64,000 nt of DNA from Nonomuraea coxensis DSM 45129 (GCF_019397265.1 NZ_CP068985.1:1612001-1676000); one strand, 5' to 3'. Numbered from the stretch's first letter, positions 10,421 through 20,201 are shown. The notes: generated from the letters alone by a model not told the origin. Numbers and translations: made by a program.

Positions 10421-12058
10421 TCACGAGAAAGGTGGAGCCAGGTCGGAGAGGTCGTTCTCGAAGTCGCTCAGCCAGAGTCCGAAGAGTACCAATCCACGCA
10501 CCCAGAAGCGGTCGTTCCAGCCATTGAACCTGGTGAGTGCGTCCGGACCGCCCGCCACCACCTCGTGCAGCTCCTCCGACAGCAGCCCCGGCACCCGGCT
10601 CACCACCGTTTCCAGCATGCTGTGCGCATAATTTCGGGCGGGGGCCGCCGTGGAACGCAGCGGAACCCGCTGGAGCGGCTGCTTGACGACATTCGTGGAA
10701 GGAAGCGCCGCCACCCGCGGATTGGCCGCGTGCAGCACCTCGCGGTAGAAGCGGCCCTTGTCCTTACGGGCCACTCCGACGGAAAGCGCCGCGTCGAAGA
10801 AATCCGGATGGATGAACGGCGCGGCGAACGACGCCTCCGGCCCCACCAGGTTCACCGCCGAGCGCGCGATGCCCCGCACCGTCCGGGTGTGCAGCACCGA
10901 CAGCGGCAGCTCGGCCCGGTGGCCGTGGAGCATGGAGGTGGCCGCCGCGAACTGCTCGCGCACGCTCTCCTCCATCCACTCCGCCGCCGCCTTCGACAGG
11001 AACGGCCGCGAGGGCGCGCCCAGCGACAGCGACCCCAGCACCGCCGCCGACCGCTCGGCCTGCGTCCGCGCCTCCAGCGCGGCCCCGCTCACCATGAAGT
11101 TCTTCAGCAGCGGCCCGCCGGCCAGGCCGTCCACCAGGATCCGGCCCGCGCCGTGCACCTCCTTGGCGAAGGGGGCGTACCAGGCGTGGTGCGGGGTGAG
11201 GTACTCCAGCCTGCGGGCCACCTCGACGGCGTCCGCCGGGTAGTCGGCCGCGTCCTGGGTGATCACCCGGTGCGGGATGCCCAGCTCCTTCGTGATCGCG
11301 CGGGCGAAGGCGATGTCGGTGTCGGTGCCGTCGTCGGGGCTCGTGGTCCACGACTCGACGTCCGCGCCGCGGGCCTTGGCCACGCTCGCCAGCAGGCGGG
11401 AGTCGTAGCCGCCGCTGACCGGCACGAGCAGCTTGCGGCCGTCGTAGCCGGCGTAGACCTGGTGCAGCAGCTCGACGATCTCGGCGGGGCTGGTCCAGGC
11501 CTCGTACGGCTCGGTGCGCAGCCAGCGCGGCAGCCGCCGCTCCACGGCCACCCGGTCGTGCCGCCACACCAGCGCGCTCGACCCCGGCAGCCGCTTGACC
11601 TCGGTGTACGGCGTCGCCTCGCCCAGCGGGAACGTCACCTGGAGTATCGAGGCCCAGGCCGACCAGTCGACGGTGATCGGCACCAGGGAGAGCAGCGGCT
11701 GGATCAGGGACGAGAAGTAGACGGCCTCGCCGTGGCGCACGTAGTAGACGTCCACCAGCCCGAGCGCGCCCGTGTGCAGGGTCACGCGGGAGCCGTCGCC
11801 GATGAGGCCCGGCGTCTCGTACGTCTCGGCCACCGTCATCCAGTCGTCGGCGGCCGGCGGGCGGCGCTCGCCCCAGGCGAACGCGTACGAGTCGGCCGTG
11901 CGGTGGTAGGGCGGCAGCGGCGCCGAGCTGAACAGCGCGGCCTCGGGCGTCTGGAGCGCCGGGCGCACCCGCGGTCCCGCGCCGGTGAGCTTGCCCAATA
12001 TGGCGGTGTCGATCCGGCCGAGAGCGCCGCAGACGTAGGGCCGCACGTTGAACTGCAC
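10421..12058 (-). CDS. Asparagine-synthetase-like protein lacking the glutaminase cysteine
   Basis: 545 residues. The N-terminal half looks like the N-terminal hydrolase (glutaminase) fold of asparagine synthetase B, but residue 2 is Gln where the catalytic Cys2 should be. The C-terminal half carries an ATP-pyrophosphatase P-loop SGGYDS (215-220) and a Leu/Asp-rich synthetase core. It could adenylate a carboxylate and amidate it using free ammonia or another nucleophile, as related enzymes do in glycan and natural-product pathways; this is inference. GTG 12058 has AAGGGATGA upstream. It is divergent from the glycosyltransferase at 12129 across only 70 bases, which suggests joint regulation. 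Confidence 0.8.
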   Translation of the reverse strand: MQFNVRPYVCGALGRIDTAILGKLTGAGPRVRPALQTPEAALFSSAPLPPYHRTADSYAFAWGERRPPAADDWMTVAETYETPGLIGDGSRVTLHTGALGLVDVYYVRHGEAVYFSSLIQPLLSLVPITVDWSAWASILQVTFPLGEATPYTEVKRLPGSSALVWRHDRVAVERRLPRWLRTEPYEAWTSPAEIVELLHQVYAGYDGRKLLVPVSGGYDSRLLASVAKARGADVESWTTSPDDGTDTDIAFARAITKELGIPHRVITQDAADYPADAVEVARRLEYLTPHHAWYAPFAKEVHGAGRILVDGLAGGPLLKNFMVSGAALEARTQAERSAAVLGSLSLGAPSRPFLSKAAAEWMEESVREQFAAATSMLHGHRAELPLSVLHTRTVRGIARSAVNLVGPEASFAAPFIHPDFFDAALSVGVARKDKGRFYREVLHAANPRVAALPSTNVVKQPLQRVPLRSTAAPARNYAHSMLETVVSRVPGLLSEELHEVVAGGPDALTRFNGWNDRFWVRGLVLFGLWLSDFENDLSDLAPPFS

Positions 12059-12090
12059 CGGATCTCATCCCTTCGAGCCGCTTTCCGCAA

Positions 12091-12100
12091 AGAGTATCCT
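12091..12100. promoter_or_regulatory. Overlapping divergent -10 elements
   Basis: The 10 bases AGAGTATCCT read TATCCT on the plus strand (12095-12100) and TACTCT on the minus strand (12096-12091), both fitting TAnnnT and sharing the central TA. They are placed correctly for the genes starting at 12129 (plus) and 12058 (minus), so only one polymerase could bind at a time. No convincing -35 is seen on either side. Confidence 0.4.
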
Positions 12101-12128
12101 TTGCCAGGCTGAGGAAGCGGAGGTCGAC

Positions 12129-13973
12129 TTGTCCACTGAGCTTGAGAGCACGCGCCGGGCACTGCGAGACGCGGTGGCGCAGGCCGAGCGGGCCGCCGAG
12201 CTGGCCAGGCTGCTGGACGCCGCCCAGGCGCGGCTGGCCGAGGCCGAGCACAGCGTCGAGGAGGCCAGGGCTCTCGCCGAGCGGCTGGGCGAGGCCGAGG
12301 CCGCGCTGGAGGCCGAGCGGGCCGCCGCCGACAAGCTCCGCAGGGAGCTGGCCGAGCAGCGCTTCCAGGCCGAGGTCGCCAACTGGAAGCTGTCGTCGAT
12401 CAAGGTCGCCCGCTGGAACCGGCTGGGCGACGCGATCAAGAGCGGCAAGAGCAACCCGGTCCGGCTCGCCAAGGGCCTGCGGGGCGCCGCCAAGCCGGTG
12501 AAGCGGCCGAGCGCGCCCAAGCGCAAGCCGATCACCCAGGCCACCGCCAAGGAGGAACGCCCGGGGGCCGCCTACCAGGCCACCACCTCCACCCGCACGC
12601 TCGGCGGCGCCTCCTTCAAGCTCAAGCCGTTCCGGGTGCCGACCGGCCCCAACACCCGGCCGCACATCACCGCGGCGGTGATCGCCGACCCGCACGCCGA
12701 GGCCCTGCTCCGCTACGAGTGGCGCCAGACCACCGGCTTCACGCCCCGCGACTTCGCCCGGGTGCTGCCGCTGGAGGTGCCCCACCTGCTCGTGGTCGAG
12801 TCGGTCACCGAGGGCCCGTGGGCCGAGGAGATCACCGGCGAGCCGGGCGAGGGCATCCGCGCGCTGCTGGCCTGGTGCGCCGAGCGCGGCATCCGCACCG
12901 TCTTCTGGCACACGAAGGGTCCCGTCGACGCCTACGCCGCGACCGCGCAGCTCTTCGAGCACCGCTTCACGGGCGACCTGTCCGTGCCCTGGCCGCGGCT
13001 GCAGTACGGCATCCAGCCGCGCGTCCACAACCCGCTGCCCCTGGCCGGCGGGCGCATCGACCGGGTGCTCACGCTCGACCAGCTCCTGCCTGGCCACCTG
13101 ACCTACCCCGACGTGCTGACCTCCTACCGGTGGCCGGCCGCGGCCGACTGCCCGCCCGGCACGCCCCAGTGGCGGCTGGCCGAGATCGCGGCCTGCGGCA
13201 CGCCCATCGGCACCGAGGCCGACTCGCGGCGGGCGCACGTGGCGCTGCGGCGGGCGTACCAGATGGGGACGATGACCGAGCGCGTGGACGAGCTGCTGGA
13301 GACCGTCGGGCTGCCCAGCGCCCGCGCCACGCTGGAGACGTCCGTGCTGCTGCCGATCACGGACCCGCACCTCGTGGAGCACGGGCTCGCCCAGGTCGCC
13401 AGGCAGACCGGCGTGGCCCAGGTGATCGTCATCGGGCCGCCCGAGGCCGAGCTGCGCGCCCGCGACGTGCTGCCTGACCTCGACGTCGTGTACCGCCGGC
13501 CGCACCCGTCCATGAGCGAGGGCGCGATGCTCGCCGCCGGGCTCGACCTGTGCGAGGCCGACCTGGTGGCGGTCATGGACCCGCGAGACGTCTACGGCGC
13601 CCACTACCTGGCCGACCTGCGCCGGGCGTTCCTGTTCAGCACCGCCGACATCGTCGGCAAGGCCGCCTACTACGCCCACCTGCGCAAGCCCCAGGCCACG
13701 CTGCTGAAGCAGCCCGAGGCCGAGTACGCCTACCTGCCGGAGATCGCCGGCGCCACCCTCCTCGCCCGCAGGAACGCCCTGCGCGAGATCGGCTTCGCCG
13801 ACCTCAGCGAGGGCTGGGACGAGGTCATGATGCGGCAGTGCCGCACCGACGGGATCAGGGTGTTCTCGGCCGACCGGTTCGGCTACGTACGGGTGCGCGA
13901 CGAGGACCGCTGGCTGCTCGGCGCCGCCCAGCTGGTCGAGTACGGCTCCGCCGAGCCCCACGCGCTCATCTAG
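12129..13973 (+). CDS. Glycosyltransferase-like protein with N-terminal coiled coil
   Basis: 614 residues. Residues 1-90 form an Ala/Glu/Arg heptad coiled coil (ELEST..., AEAALEAERAAADKLRREL). A basic, probably membrane-surface segment follows (NPVRLAKGLRGAAKPVKRP). From about 170 there is a globular region with a CgeB/glycosyltransferase-like first half. The second half is GT-A-like, with VMDPRDVYGAHYL (near 482) in the place of a DXD region and a GWDEVMMRQCRTDG motif near the end. TTG 12129 is preferred because GGAGGT is 4 bases upstream; frames further upstream would overlap the divergent gene. The acceptor is unknown; the context suggests envelope glycans. Confidence 0.75.
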   Translation: MSTELESTRRALRDAVAQAERAAELARLLDAAQARLAEAEHSVEEARALAERLGEAEAALEAERAAADKLRRELAEQRFQAEVANWKLSSIKVARWNRLGDAIKSGKSNPVRLAKGLRGAAKPVKRPSAPKRKPITQATAKEERPGAAYQATTSTRTLGGASFKLKPFRVPTGPNTRPHITAAVIADPHAEALLRYEWRQTTGFTPRDFARVLPLEVPHLLVVESVTEGPWAEEITGEPGEGIRALLAWCAERGIRTVFWHTKGPVDAYAATAQLFEHRFTGDLSVPWPRLQYGIQPRVHNPLPLAGGRIDRVLTLDQLLPGHLTYPDVLTSYRWPAAADCPPGTPQWRLAEIAACGTPIGTEADSRRAHVALRRAYQMGTMTERVDELLETVGLPSARATLETSVLLPITDPHLVEHGLAQVARQTGVAQVIVIGPPEAELRARDVLPDLDVVYRRPHPSMSEGAMLAAGLDLCEADLVAVMDPRDVYGAHYLADLRRAFLFSTADIVGKAAYYAHLRKPQATLLKQPEAEYAYLPEIAGATLLARRNALREIGFADLSEGWDEVMMRQCRTDGIRVFSADRFGYVRVRDEDRWLLGAAQLVEYGSAEPHALI

Positions 13974-13983
13974 AGTCCTCGGC

Positions 13984-14607
13984 ATGACGTTCCCGGAGCT
14001 GGCCGAGGCGCTGGGGGAGCCGCCCGCGCCCGAGGGGACGTGGGAGCGCCGGGCGCTGCTCGTCTCGGCGGCGGCGCTCCGGCGGCGGGTGCCCGCGGCG
14101 GAGCTGGCCGGGCGGGTCCTGGCGGTGCCGGGCGTGGCGGGCGTCGCGGTCCGTGCGAACGGGTTCCTGGAGATCGAGGTGGGCGTGCCCGGAGCGCTGC
14201 TGGAGTCGTTCGAGGCCCCGGCGATCCCGGAGCCCGGCTGGCCGGACTTCCCGCGCACCTGGGACAACCCCGGATTCGTGGTCAGGTACGGGCACGCGCG
14301 GGCGCGGGCGGTCACGAGGTGGGCCCGCGCGCTCGGGGTGCCGGGGGACGGGTTCGACCCGGCGGCGCTGGACGGCCCCTGGGACCGGGCGGTGCTGCGG
14401 GCGCTGGCCGAGCTGCCGGGCAGGGCGGCGAGCAGGGAGCCGGGGTGGGAGGCGTACCTGGTGCGGCTGGCCCTGGCCTTCCACGACGCGCACGAGCGCG
14501 CGCCCGCGGTGCCGCGCGGCGACGAGCCCGCGCGGCCGGTGCACACGGCGCGGGTGCGGCTGGCGGTGGCGGTGGGGCAGGTGTTGATGGGTCCGGAACG
14601 ACTGTGA
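13984..14607 (+). CDS. nrtL: ArgS-related anticodon-binding protein NrtL
   Basis: 207-residue protein related to the non-catalytic ends of arginyl-tRNA synthetase. Residues about 1-65 resemble the N-terminal additional domain. From about 95 a DALR-type anticodon-binding helical domain shows FVVRYGHARARAVTRWARALG and ends VHTARVRLAVAVGQVLMGPERL. It has no HIGH or KMSKS motif, so it cannot charge tRNA. In actinomycetes such genes sit directly before lysA, as here. Function is not established; tRNA binding is inferred from homology. ATG 13984 begins 10 bases after the previous stop and has no clear Shine-Dalgarno. Confidence 0.8.
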   Translation: MTFPELAEALGEPPAPEGTWERRALLVSAAALRRRVPAAELAGRVLAVPGVAGVAVRANGFLEIEVGVPGALLESFEAPAIPEPGWPDFPRTWDNPGFVVRYGHARARAVTRWARALGVPGDGFDPAALDGPWDRAVLRALAELPGRAASREPGWEAYLVRLALAFHDAHERAPAVPRGDEPARPVHTARVRLAVAVGQVLMGPERL

Positions 14608-14718
14608 TTGATCGCAAAATATCCGGCAAAAGAGCGAAAAAGCGTAAAAATATCCCCTGCGAAGCCCGATCCCGTCTCGATACGTGGTCACCGGGTCATG
14701 GTGGAGTGGCGGTTCCGA

Positions 14719-14724
14719 TAGCCT
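14719..14724 (+). promoter_or_regulatory. Candidate leaderless promoter (-10) of lysA
   Basis: TAGCCT fits the actinomycete -10 form TAnnnT and lies 7 bases before the GTG at 14732, so transcription would begin at or next to the start codon. The preceding 14608-14660 stretch is unusually A-rich for this window. No good -35 hexamer is visible. Confidence 0.4.
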
Positions 14725-14731
14725 CGATCGG

Positions 14732-16114
14732 GTGAGTCGATTCGCCCATCCCGCCGGGGACCGGCACGCCGAGATGCTGCCCCAGGAGCGCCCACCGCAG
14801 GCGCCCGCCGACCTCAACCGGATCCACCCCGCGATCTGGCCCCGAACGTCGACCCGGACCGATGGCGCGCTCACGGTCGGCGGCGTGGACGTGCGCGACC
14901 TCGCCCGCGACTTCGGCACCCCGCTCTACGTCCTCGACGAGGACGACGTGCGCTCACGCATGCGCGACTACGCCGAGGCCTTCGCCGGATCCGACGTGCA
15001 CTACGCCGGCAAGGCGTTCCTGTGCAAGGAGATCGTGCGCTGGCTCCAGGACGAAGGGCTCGGCCTCGACGTGGCCAGCGGTGGCGAGCTGGCCGTGGCG
15101 CTCAGCGTCGGCTTCCCGCCCGAGCGCATCACCGTCCACGGCAACAACAAGTCCGTCGCCGAGCTGTCCAGGGCCCTGGAGGCCGGCGTCGGTCACGTCG
15201 TCGTCGACTCCTTCGAGGAGATCGCCAGGCTCGGCTACCTCGCCGAGCGGATGGGCAGGCGGCCCAAGGTGATGATCCGCGTCACCACCGGCGTCGAGGC
15301 CCACACCCACGAGTTCATCGCCACCGCGCACGACGACCAGAAGTTCGGCCTCTCGCTCGGCCAGGGCACCGCGGCCGAGGCCGTGCGCCGCGTGCTCGCG
15401 CTGCCGCAGCTCGAACTCGTCGGGCTCCACTCCCACATCGGCTCCCAGATCGTCGACACCGGCGGGTTCGAGGTGGCCGCGCGGCGGCTGGCCAAGCTGC
15501 TGGTGGAGATCAAGGACGAGCACGGCGTCGTGCTGCCCGAGCTCGACCTCGGCGGCGGCTACGGCATCGCCTACGTCGAGGGCGACGAGGCCCCCGACAT
15601 CAAGGAGCTGGCCGACGGCCTGCGCGAGATCGTCACCAAGGTCTGCGTGGACGCGGGCCTGCCGGTGCCCCGGCTCACCGTCGAGCCCGGCCGCACGATC
15701 GTCGGGCCGGGCGGCATCACGCTCTACGAGGTCGGCACCGTCAAGGACGTCGAAGGGCTGCGCACGTACGTCAGCGTCGACGGCGGCATGAGCGACAACG
15801 TCCGCACCGCGCTCTACGGCGCCGAGTACACCACGGTGCTGGCCAGCCGCGAGAGCGACGCCCCGCCCATGCTGAGCCGCCTGGTCGGCAAGCACTGCGA
15901 GAGCGGCGACATCGTGGTGCGCGACTGCTACTACCCGGCCGACCTCGCGCCGGGCGACCTGGTCGCGGTCTCCTCGACCGGCGCCTACTGCCGGTCGCTG
16001 GCCAACAACTACAACTACCTGCCCAAGCCGGCCGTGGTGGCCGTCTCGGGCGGCAAGGCCCGGGTGATCGTACGGGGCGAGACCGAGGACGACCTGTTGA
16101 GGGGGCAGCTGTGA
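14732..16114 (+). CDS. lysA: Diaminopimelate decarboxylase
   Basis: PLP enzyme converting meso-diaminopimelate to lysine, the last step of lysine synthesis, 460 residues. PLP-binding Lys94 is in HYAGKAF. The glycine-rich phosphate loop and HIGSQI follow. Cys389 in HCESGD contributes to the substrate site of the neighbouring subunit. GTG 14732 gives an N-terminus [14 protein letters not shown] that matches actinomycete LysA; an upstream ATG at 14684 would add a non-conserved 16-residue tail. Its stop overlaps the hom GTG by 4 bases (GTGA), so lysine and threonine branch genes are coupled. Confidence 0.96.
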   Translation: MSRFAHPAGDRHAEMLPQERPPQAPADLNRIHPAIWPRTSTRTDGALTVGGVDVRDLARDFGTPLYVLDEDDVRSRMRDYAEAFAGSDVHYAGKAFLCKEIVRWLQDEGLGLDVASGGELAVALSVGFPPERITVHGNNKSVAELSRALEAGVGHVVVDSFEEIARLGYLAERMGRRPKVMIRVTTGVEAHTHEFIATAHDDQKFGLSLGQGTAAEAVRRVLALPQLELVGLHSHIGSQIVDTGGFEVAARRLAKLLVEIKDEHGVVLPELDLGGGYGIAYVEGDEAPDIKELADGLREIVTKVCVDAGLPVPRLTVEPGRTIVGPGGITLYEVGTVKDVEGLRTYVSVDGGMSDNVRTALYGAEYTTVLASRESDAPPMLSRLVGKHCESGDIVVRDCYYPADLAPGDLVAVSSTGAYCRSLANNYNYLPKPAVVAVSGGKARVIVRGETEDDLLRGQL

Positions 16115-17400
16115 AACCGCTGAAAGTGGCTCTGCTGGGCTGCGGGGTCGTGGGCTCGCAGGTCATCCGGCTCCTGCACGAGCAGGCCGGCGACCTCGCC
16201 GCCCGGGTGGGCGCGCCGCTGGAGCTGGCCGGGGTGGCCGTGCGCCGGCTCGGCCGCAAGCGCGACGTCGAGGTCGATCCCGCGCTGCTGACCACCGACG
16301 CCGAGTCGCTGGTCGCCCGCGACGACGTCGACATCGTCATCGAGGTCATCGGCGGCATCGAGCCCGCCCGCGGCCTCATCGTCTCGGCGCTGTCGCGCGG
16401 CAAGTCCGTCGTCACCGCCAACAAGGCGCTGCTGGCCGAGGACGGCGCCACCCTGCACCAGGCGGCGCGGGCCGGCAAGGGCGACCTCTACTTCGAGGCC
16501 AGCGTGGCGGGCGCGATCCCGCTGCTGCGGCCCCTCCGCGAGTCGCTGGCCGGCGACCACGTCAAGCGCGTGCTCGGCATCGTCAACGGCACCACCAACT
16601 ACATCCTCGACAAGATGGACTCCACGGGCGCGTCCTTCACCGACGCCCTGGAGGAGGCCCAGACCCTGGGCTACGCCGAGGCCGACCCCACGGCCGACGT
16701 CGAGGGCTTCGACGCCGCCGCCAAGGCCGCCATCCTCGCCGGGCTCGCCTTCCACAGCCGGGTGACGGCCGCCGACGTGCACCGCGAGGGCATCACCGAG
16801 ATCACCGCCACCGACGTGGCCTCCGCCAAGGCCATGGGCTACGTCATCAAGCTGCTGGCCATCTGCGCCCGCTCCGACGACGGCCGCTCGTTCGGCGTGC
16901 GGGTGCACCCGGCGATGATCCCGCGCACGCACCCGCTCGCGGGCGTGCGGGAGGCGTACAACGCCGTCTTCGTGGAGGCCGAGTCGGCCGGGCAGCTCAT
17001 GTTCTACGGCAAGGGCGCGGGCGGCGCGCCCACGGCCTCGGCCGTGCTCGGCGACCTGGTGGCGGTGGCCCGCAACCGCCTGGCGGGCACCCGCGGCCCC
17101 GAGGAGTCCACCTACGCCGACCTGAGCGCCCACCCGATGGGCGAGACCGTCACGCGCCTCCACATGGCGCTCGACGTGGCCGACAAGCCGGGCGTGCTGG
17201 CGCGGGTGGCCGAGCTGTTCGCCAAGCACGACGTGTCCATCCAGACCGTGCGCCAGGAGGGGCACGGCGACGACGCCCAGCTCGTCATCGTCACCCACCG
17301 CGCCACCGACGCCGCGCTGACCGCGACGCTGGAGGGGCTGCGGGAGCTCGACATCGTCCGCGCCGTGGCCGGCGTGATGCGCGTCGAGGGCGACGACTAG
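16111..17400 (+). CDS. hom: Homoserine dehydrogenase
   Basis: NAD(P)-dependent reduction of aspartate semialdehyde to homoserine, the entry to threonine and methionine, 429 residues. The Rossmann motif is GCGVVG (residues 10-15). The catalytic core includes GTTNYIL and the Lys/Glu/Asp-rich [16 protein letters not shown]-terminal ACT domain from about residue 350 ([27 protein letters not shown]) indicates feedback control by threonine. GTG overlaps the lysA stop. In many actinomycetes thrC and thrB follow directly; here glycosyltransferase genes intervene. Confidence 0.96.
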   Translation: MKPLKVALLGCGVVGSQVIRLLHEQAGDLAARVGAPLELAGVAVRRLGRKRDVEVDPALLTTDAESLVARDDVDIVIEVIGGIEPARGLIVSALSRGKSVVTANKALLAEDGATLHQAARAGKGDLYFEASVAGAIPLLRPLRESLAGDHVKRVLGIVNGTTNYILDKMDSTGASFTDALEEAQTLGYAEADPTADVEGFDAAAKAAILAGLAFHSRVTAADVHREGITEITATDVASAKAMGYVIKLLAICARSDDGRSFGVRVHPAMIPRTHPLAGVREAYNAVFVEAESAGQLMFYGKGAGGAPTASAVLGDLVAVARNRLAGTRGPEESTYADLSAHPMGETVTRLHMALDVADKPGVLARVAELFAKHDVSIQTVRQEGHGDDAQLVIVTHRATDAALTATLEGLRELDIVRAVAGVMRVEGDD

Positions 17401-17473
17401 CGCTCGGAAGGCCGCGGAACGGGCGTAAGGTAGGCGCCGACTGAAATCCCCGCGGTCGAGGAGCACCCATTTC

Positions 17474-18553
17474 ATGTCCGTCACCCCGTGCGGCTTCCTG
17501 CGCACGCCGGAGAAGGGGCCGGCCCGCCTGCACTGGGCGGGCGGCGGATGGGCGGTGGACGGCCGGCCACCCGCCGTGCCCGAGCTGCGCCCGCTGCGCG
17601 GCCTGGAGATCGAGTGGCCGGACGGGCCGGTGCCCCTCGACGGGCTCGACGAGCTGGCCGCCGCCGGCGTCCCGCTGACCGCCGAACGGGCCCCTGACTG
17701 GGTGCCCGCCGGCCTCGCGGCGCTGCTCACCGACCGCGACTGGCTCGGCCACACCCCCGACGGCACCGCCCGCTGCCTCGCCGACCTGCGGCGCGAGGAG
17801 CACAGCGTACGCCTGCGCCGCCTCGCCCACCCCACCCCCGCGAGCCCGCCCAGCGTCAGCATCGTCATGTCCACCAAACGGCCGGCCCTGGTCGGCGCGG
17901 CGCTGGCGCAGATGGAGCGGCAGCGCGGCGTGACGGCCGAGGTGGTGCTCGGGCTGCACGGGGTGCCGTTCGAGCACGTACGCCAGGCGGTCGAGGAGTG
18001 CGCGCTGCCGGTGAAGTGGGTCGAGGCGGCGGAGTCGGTGCCGTTCGGCGAGATGCTCAACCGGGCGGCGGCCCTGGCCGGCGGCGATTTCCTCGCCAAG
18101 TGGGACGACGACGACTGGTACGGCCCCCACCACCTGTCCGACCTGCTCATGGCCCGCGCCTACTCCGGGGCCGACATCGTCGGCACCACCGCCGAGTTCT
18201 TCTACCTGGAGCCGCTGAAGGCCACGATCAGGCGGACGACGTTCGCCAGCGGCGCGGGCTATCCGAGCGAGGTCTACTCCGACCACGTGGCCGGCGGCAC
18301 GATCCTGGTGCCCCTGGCGCGCTTCAGGGAGATCGGCGGCTTCCCCGCGGTCGCGCGGGCCGTGGACCTCGAGTTCCTCAAGGCGGCCGCGCAGGCGGGC
18401 GCGAAGATCTACCGGACGCACGGCCTCGGCTACGTCCTGCGCCGCGGGCTGAGCGCCGACCACACCTGGCAGCTCCCGCTCGCCCACTTCGTCAAGGTGG
18501 CCGCCGGCCAGTGGCGCGGGTTCCGGCCGAGCCTGCTCATGGAGGCCGCGTGA
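17474..18553 (+). CDS. Family 2-like glycosyltransferase
   Basis: 359 residues. The first 120 residues are a separate, poorly conserved part. A GT-A domain follows with SIVMSTKRPALVGAALAQMERQ and the metal-binding run KWDDDDWYG (Asp211-214). A signature GGTILVPLARFREIGGFP is followed by the acceptor-side AVDLEFL. There is no transmembrane helix, so it acts in the cytoplasm, possibly membrane-associated. GAGGAG lies about 10 bases before ATG 17474, and TAAGGT at 17426-17431 could be a -10. The stop overlaps the next glycosyltransferase (GTGA). Sugar and acceptor are unknown. Confidence 0.85.
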   Translation: MSVTPCGFLRTPEKGPARLHWAGGGWAVDGRPPAVPELRPLRGLEIEWPDGPVPLDGLDELAAAGVPLTAERAPDWVPAGLAALLTDRDWLGHTPDGTARCLADLRREEHSVRLRRLAHPTPASPPSVSIVMSTKRPALVGAALAQMERQRGVTAEVVLGLHGVPFEHVRQAVEECALPVKWVEAAESVPFGEMLNRAAALAGGDFLAKWDDDDWYGPHHLSDLLMARAYSGADIVGTTAEFFYLEPLKATIRRTTFASGAGYPSEVYSDHVAGGTILVPLARFREIGGFPAVARAVDLEFLKAAAQAGAKIYRTHGLGYVLRRGLSADHTWQLPLAHFVKVAAGQWRGFRPSLLMEAA

Positions 18554-20184
18554 ACGACCGCGTCGCCCGCGTACGCGGCAACGACTACCGGACGCTGCGG
18601 CCGGAGCCCGGCTTCACGCCCGAGCTGACGGTCAGCGTCGTCGTCCCCGCGTACGGCGGGCAGGACAAGCTCGACCTCGTGCTGGCGGCGCTCGCCCGGC
18701 AGACGTACCCGGCGGAGCTCACCGAGGTGATCGTCGTCGACAACGGCAGCGAGCCGCCGCTGCGCCTGCCCGAGGCCGCGCCCAAGGGCGCCAGGCTGAT
18801 CCGCTGCCCCGAGCCGGGCAGGGCCGCCGCGCGCAACGCCGGCCTCGCCGAGGCCAAAGGCGACGTCATCCACTGGCTCGACTCCGACGTGGTCCTCACG
18901 CCCGGCGCGGTCGAGGCCCACATGCGCTGGCACCACGCCGCGCCCTACCTCGTCGTCACCGGCTACATCAGGTTCACCGAGGCCGAGCTGCCCGCCGAGC
19001 TGCCCGCCGACCTGGAGGCGCACTTCGAGCCGGCCGAGCCGCACACCTGGATCGTCGACCTCGTCGAACGCACCGGCGGGTTCACCGGCAACCCGCAGCG
19101 CCCCTTCAGCCTGCACGTCGGCGGGGCCACCTCGGTGTCCGCCCGGCTCGTCGCGGCGGCCGGGCCGATGGACGACGACCTCGTCCTCGGCCAGGACACC
19201 GAGATGGGCTACCGGCTCGGCCAGGCCGGCGCGGTCTTCGTGCCCGAACCGGCCGCCCGCGCCTACCATCTCGGGCCCACCATGCGGATGCGCGACAAGC
19301 CGGCGATCGACCGGGTGAGCCACGCGCTCGTGGCCGACCGCGTCCCCGCCTACCGGTGGCTGCGCGGGCATCCGGGACGCCAGTGGAAGGTCCCCTACGT
19401 GACGGCCGTCGTGGACGGCACGGCGGGCTACGACGAGGTGCGGGCCAGCGTGGACGCGCTGCTCGCCGCCACCGTGCCCGACCTGTCGGTGCTGGTGACC
19501 GGGCCCTGGGACACGCTGCGCCGCGAGCGCCGCGCCCCGCTCCTGGACACCGCCCTGGACCTGGTGCTGGTCGAGGGCCACTACCGGTACGAAGGCCGGG
19601 TGCGCTTGGTCACCGCCGAGGACGTGGACCCGGCCGTCCCTTACGTGCTGCGGCTGCCGTCGGGCTGGGCGCCCGGCGAGGACAGCCTGGCCCGGCTGCT
19701 CGACCTGGCCCGCGACGAAGGGCTGGGGCTGGTCAACGTCCTGCTGCGCGAGTCCGCCGAAGGCGTCGTCGCGGCCCGGCTCGAACGGCTCTCCGCCTTC
19801 GCGCGGGCCCGCCTCGTGGCCCGGCCGGGGGAGGACCTGGACGACGTCGTGGACGAGGTGTCCGGCGTGTCGTGGGTGGACGGCGAGACGTACGGGTTCA
19901 CCGCCGAGGCGGCGCCGCCCCTGGGCCGGCGCAGCGCGTACCGGGCGCGGGCGGAGGCCCAGGCCGAGGCGGCCAGGCTGGCCAAGGAGAACGAGCGGCT
20001 GCGGGCGCAGGTGAGCAAGTGGAAGGAGGAGGCCGGGCGCTGGCGCAAGTCGGCGGTCGAGCTCCGGCGCGAGGTCGGCACGCTGCGGCGGGAGCTCGCC
20101 GCGGCCAAGCGCGCCGCCCAGCAGAGCCTCCGCACGGCCGTCTCCACCACCATGCGCCGCGCCCTCCGCCGCCCCCGCGACTGA
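18550..20184 (+). CDS. Family 2 glycosyltransferase with C-terminal coiled coil
   Basis: 544 residues. GT-A domain at about 25-270: SVVVPAYGGQDKLDLVLAAL, VVDNGSEPP, and DSD (Asp111-Asp113) as the metal site; DTEMGYRLGQAG is the ED-type acceptor motif. A second globular part at about 280-440 has no obvious enzyme motif but is shared with the paralogue at 20289-21785. A C-terminal coiled coil (ENERLRAQVSKWKEEAGRWRK) ends in a basic tail (TMRRALRRPRD) that could hold the enzyme at the membrane. GTG overlaps the preceding stop. I chose GTG 18550 over longer frames because conserved sequence begins just after it. Confidence 0.85.
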   Translation: MNDRVARVRGNDYRTLRPEPGFTPELTVSVVVPAYGGQDKLDLVLAALARQTYPAELTEVIVVDNGSEPPLRLPEAAPKGARLIRCPEPGRAAARNAGLAEAKGDVIHWLDSDVVLTPGAVEAHMRWHHAAPYLVVTGYIRFTEAELPAELPADLEAHFEPAEPHTWIVDLVERTGGFTGNPQRPFSLHVGGATSVSARLVAAAGPMDDDLVLGQDTEMGYRLGQAGAVFVPEPAARAYHLGPTMRMRDKPAIDRVSHALVADRVPAYRWLRGHPGRQWKVPYVTAVVDGTAGYDEVRASVDALLAATVPDLSVLVTGPWDTLRRERRAPLLDTALDLVLVEGHYRYEGRVRLVTAEDVDPAVPYVLRLPSGWAPGEDSLARLLDLARDEGLGLVNVLLRESAEGVVAARLERLSAFARARLVARPGEDLDDVVDEVSGVSWVDGETYGFTAEAAPPLGRRSAYRARAEAQAEAARLAKENERLRAQVSKWKEEAGRWRKSAVELRREVGTLRRELAAAKRAAQQSLRTAVSTTMRRALRRPRD

Positions 20185-20201
20185 GTCCCGCCCCCCGAAG
20201 G

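Noticed and set aside
10764-14546. Open frame of about 1260 codons on the minus strand
   Set aside because: It crosses two real genes and an intergenic promoter and has no family motif. Its bases are explained by the genes at 10421-14607.
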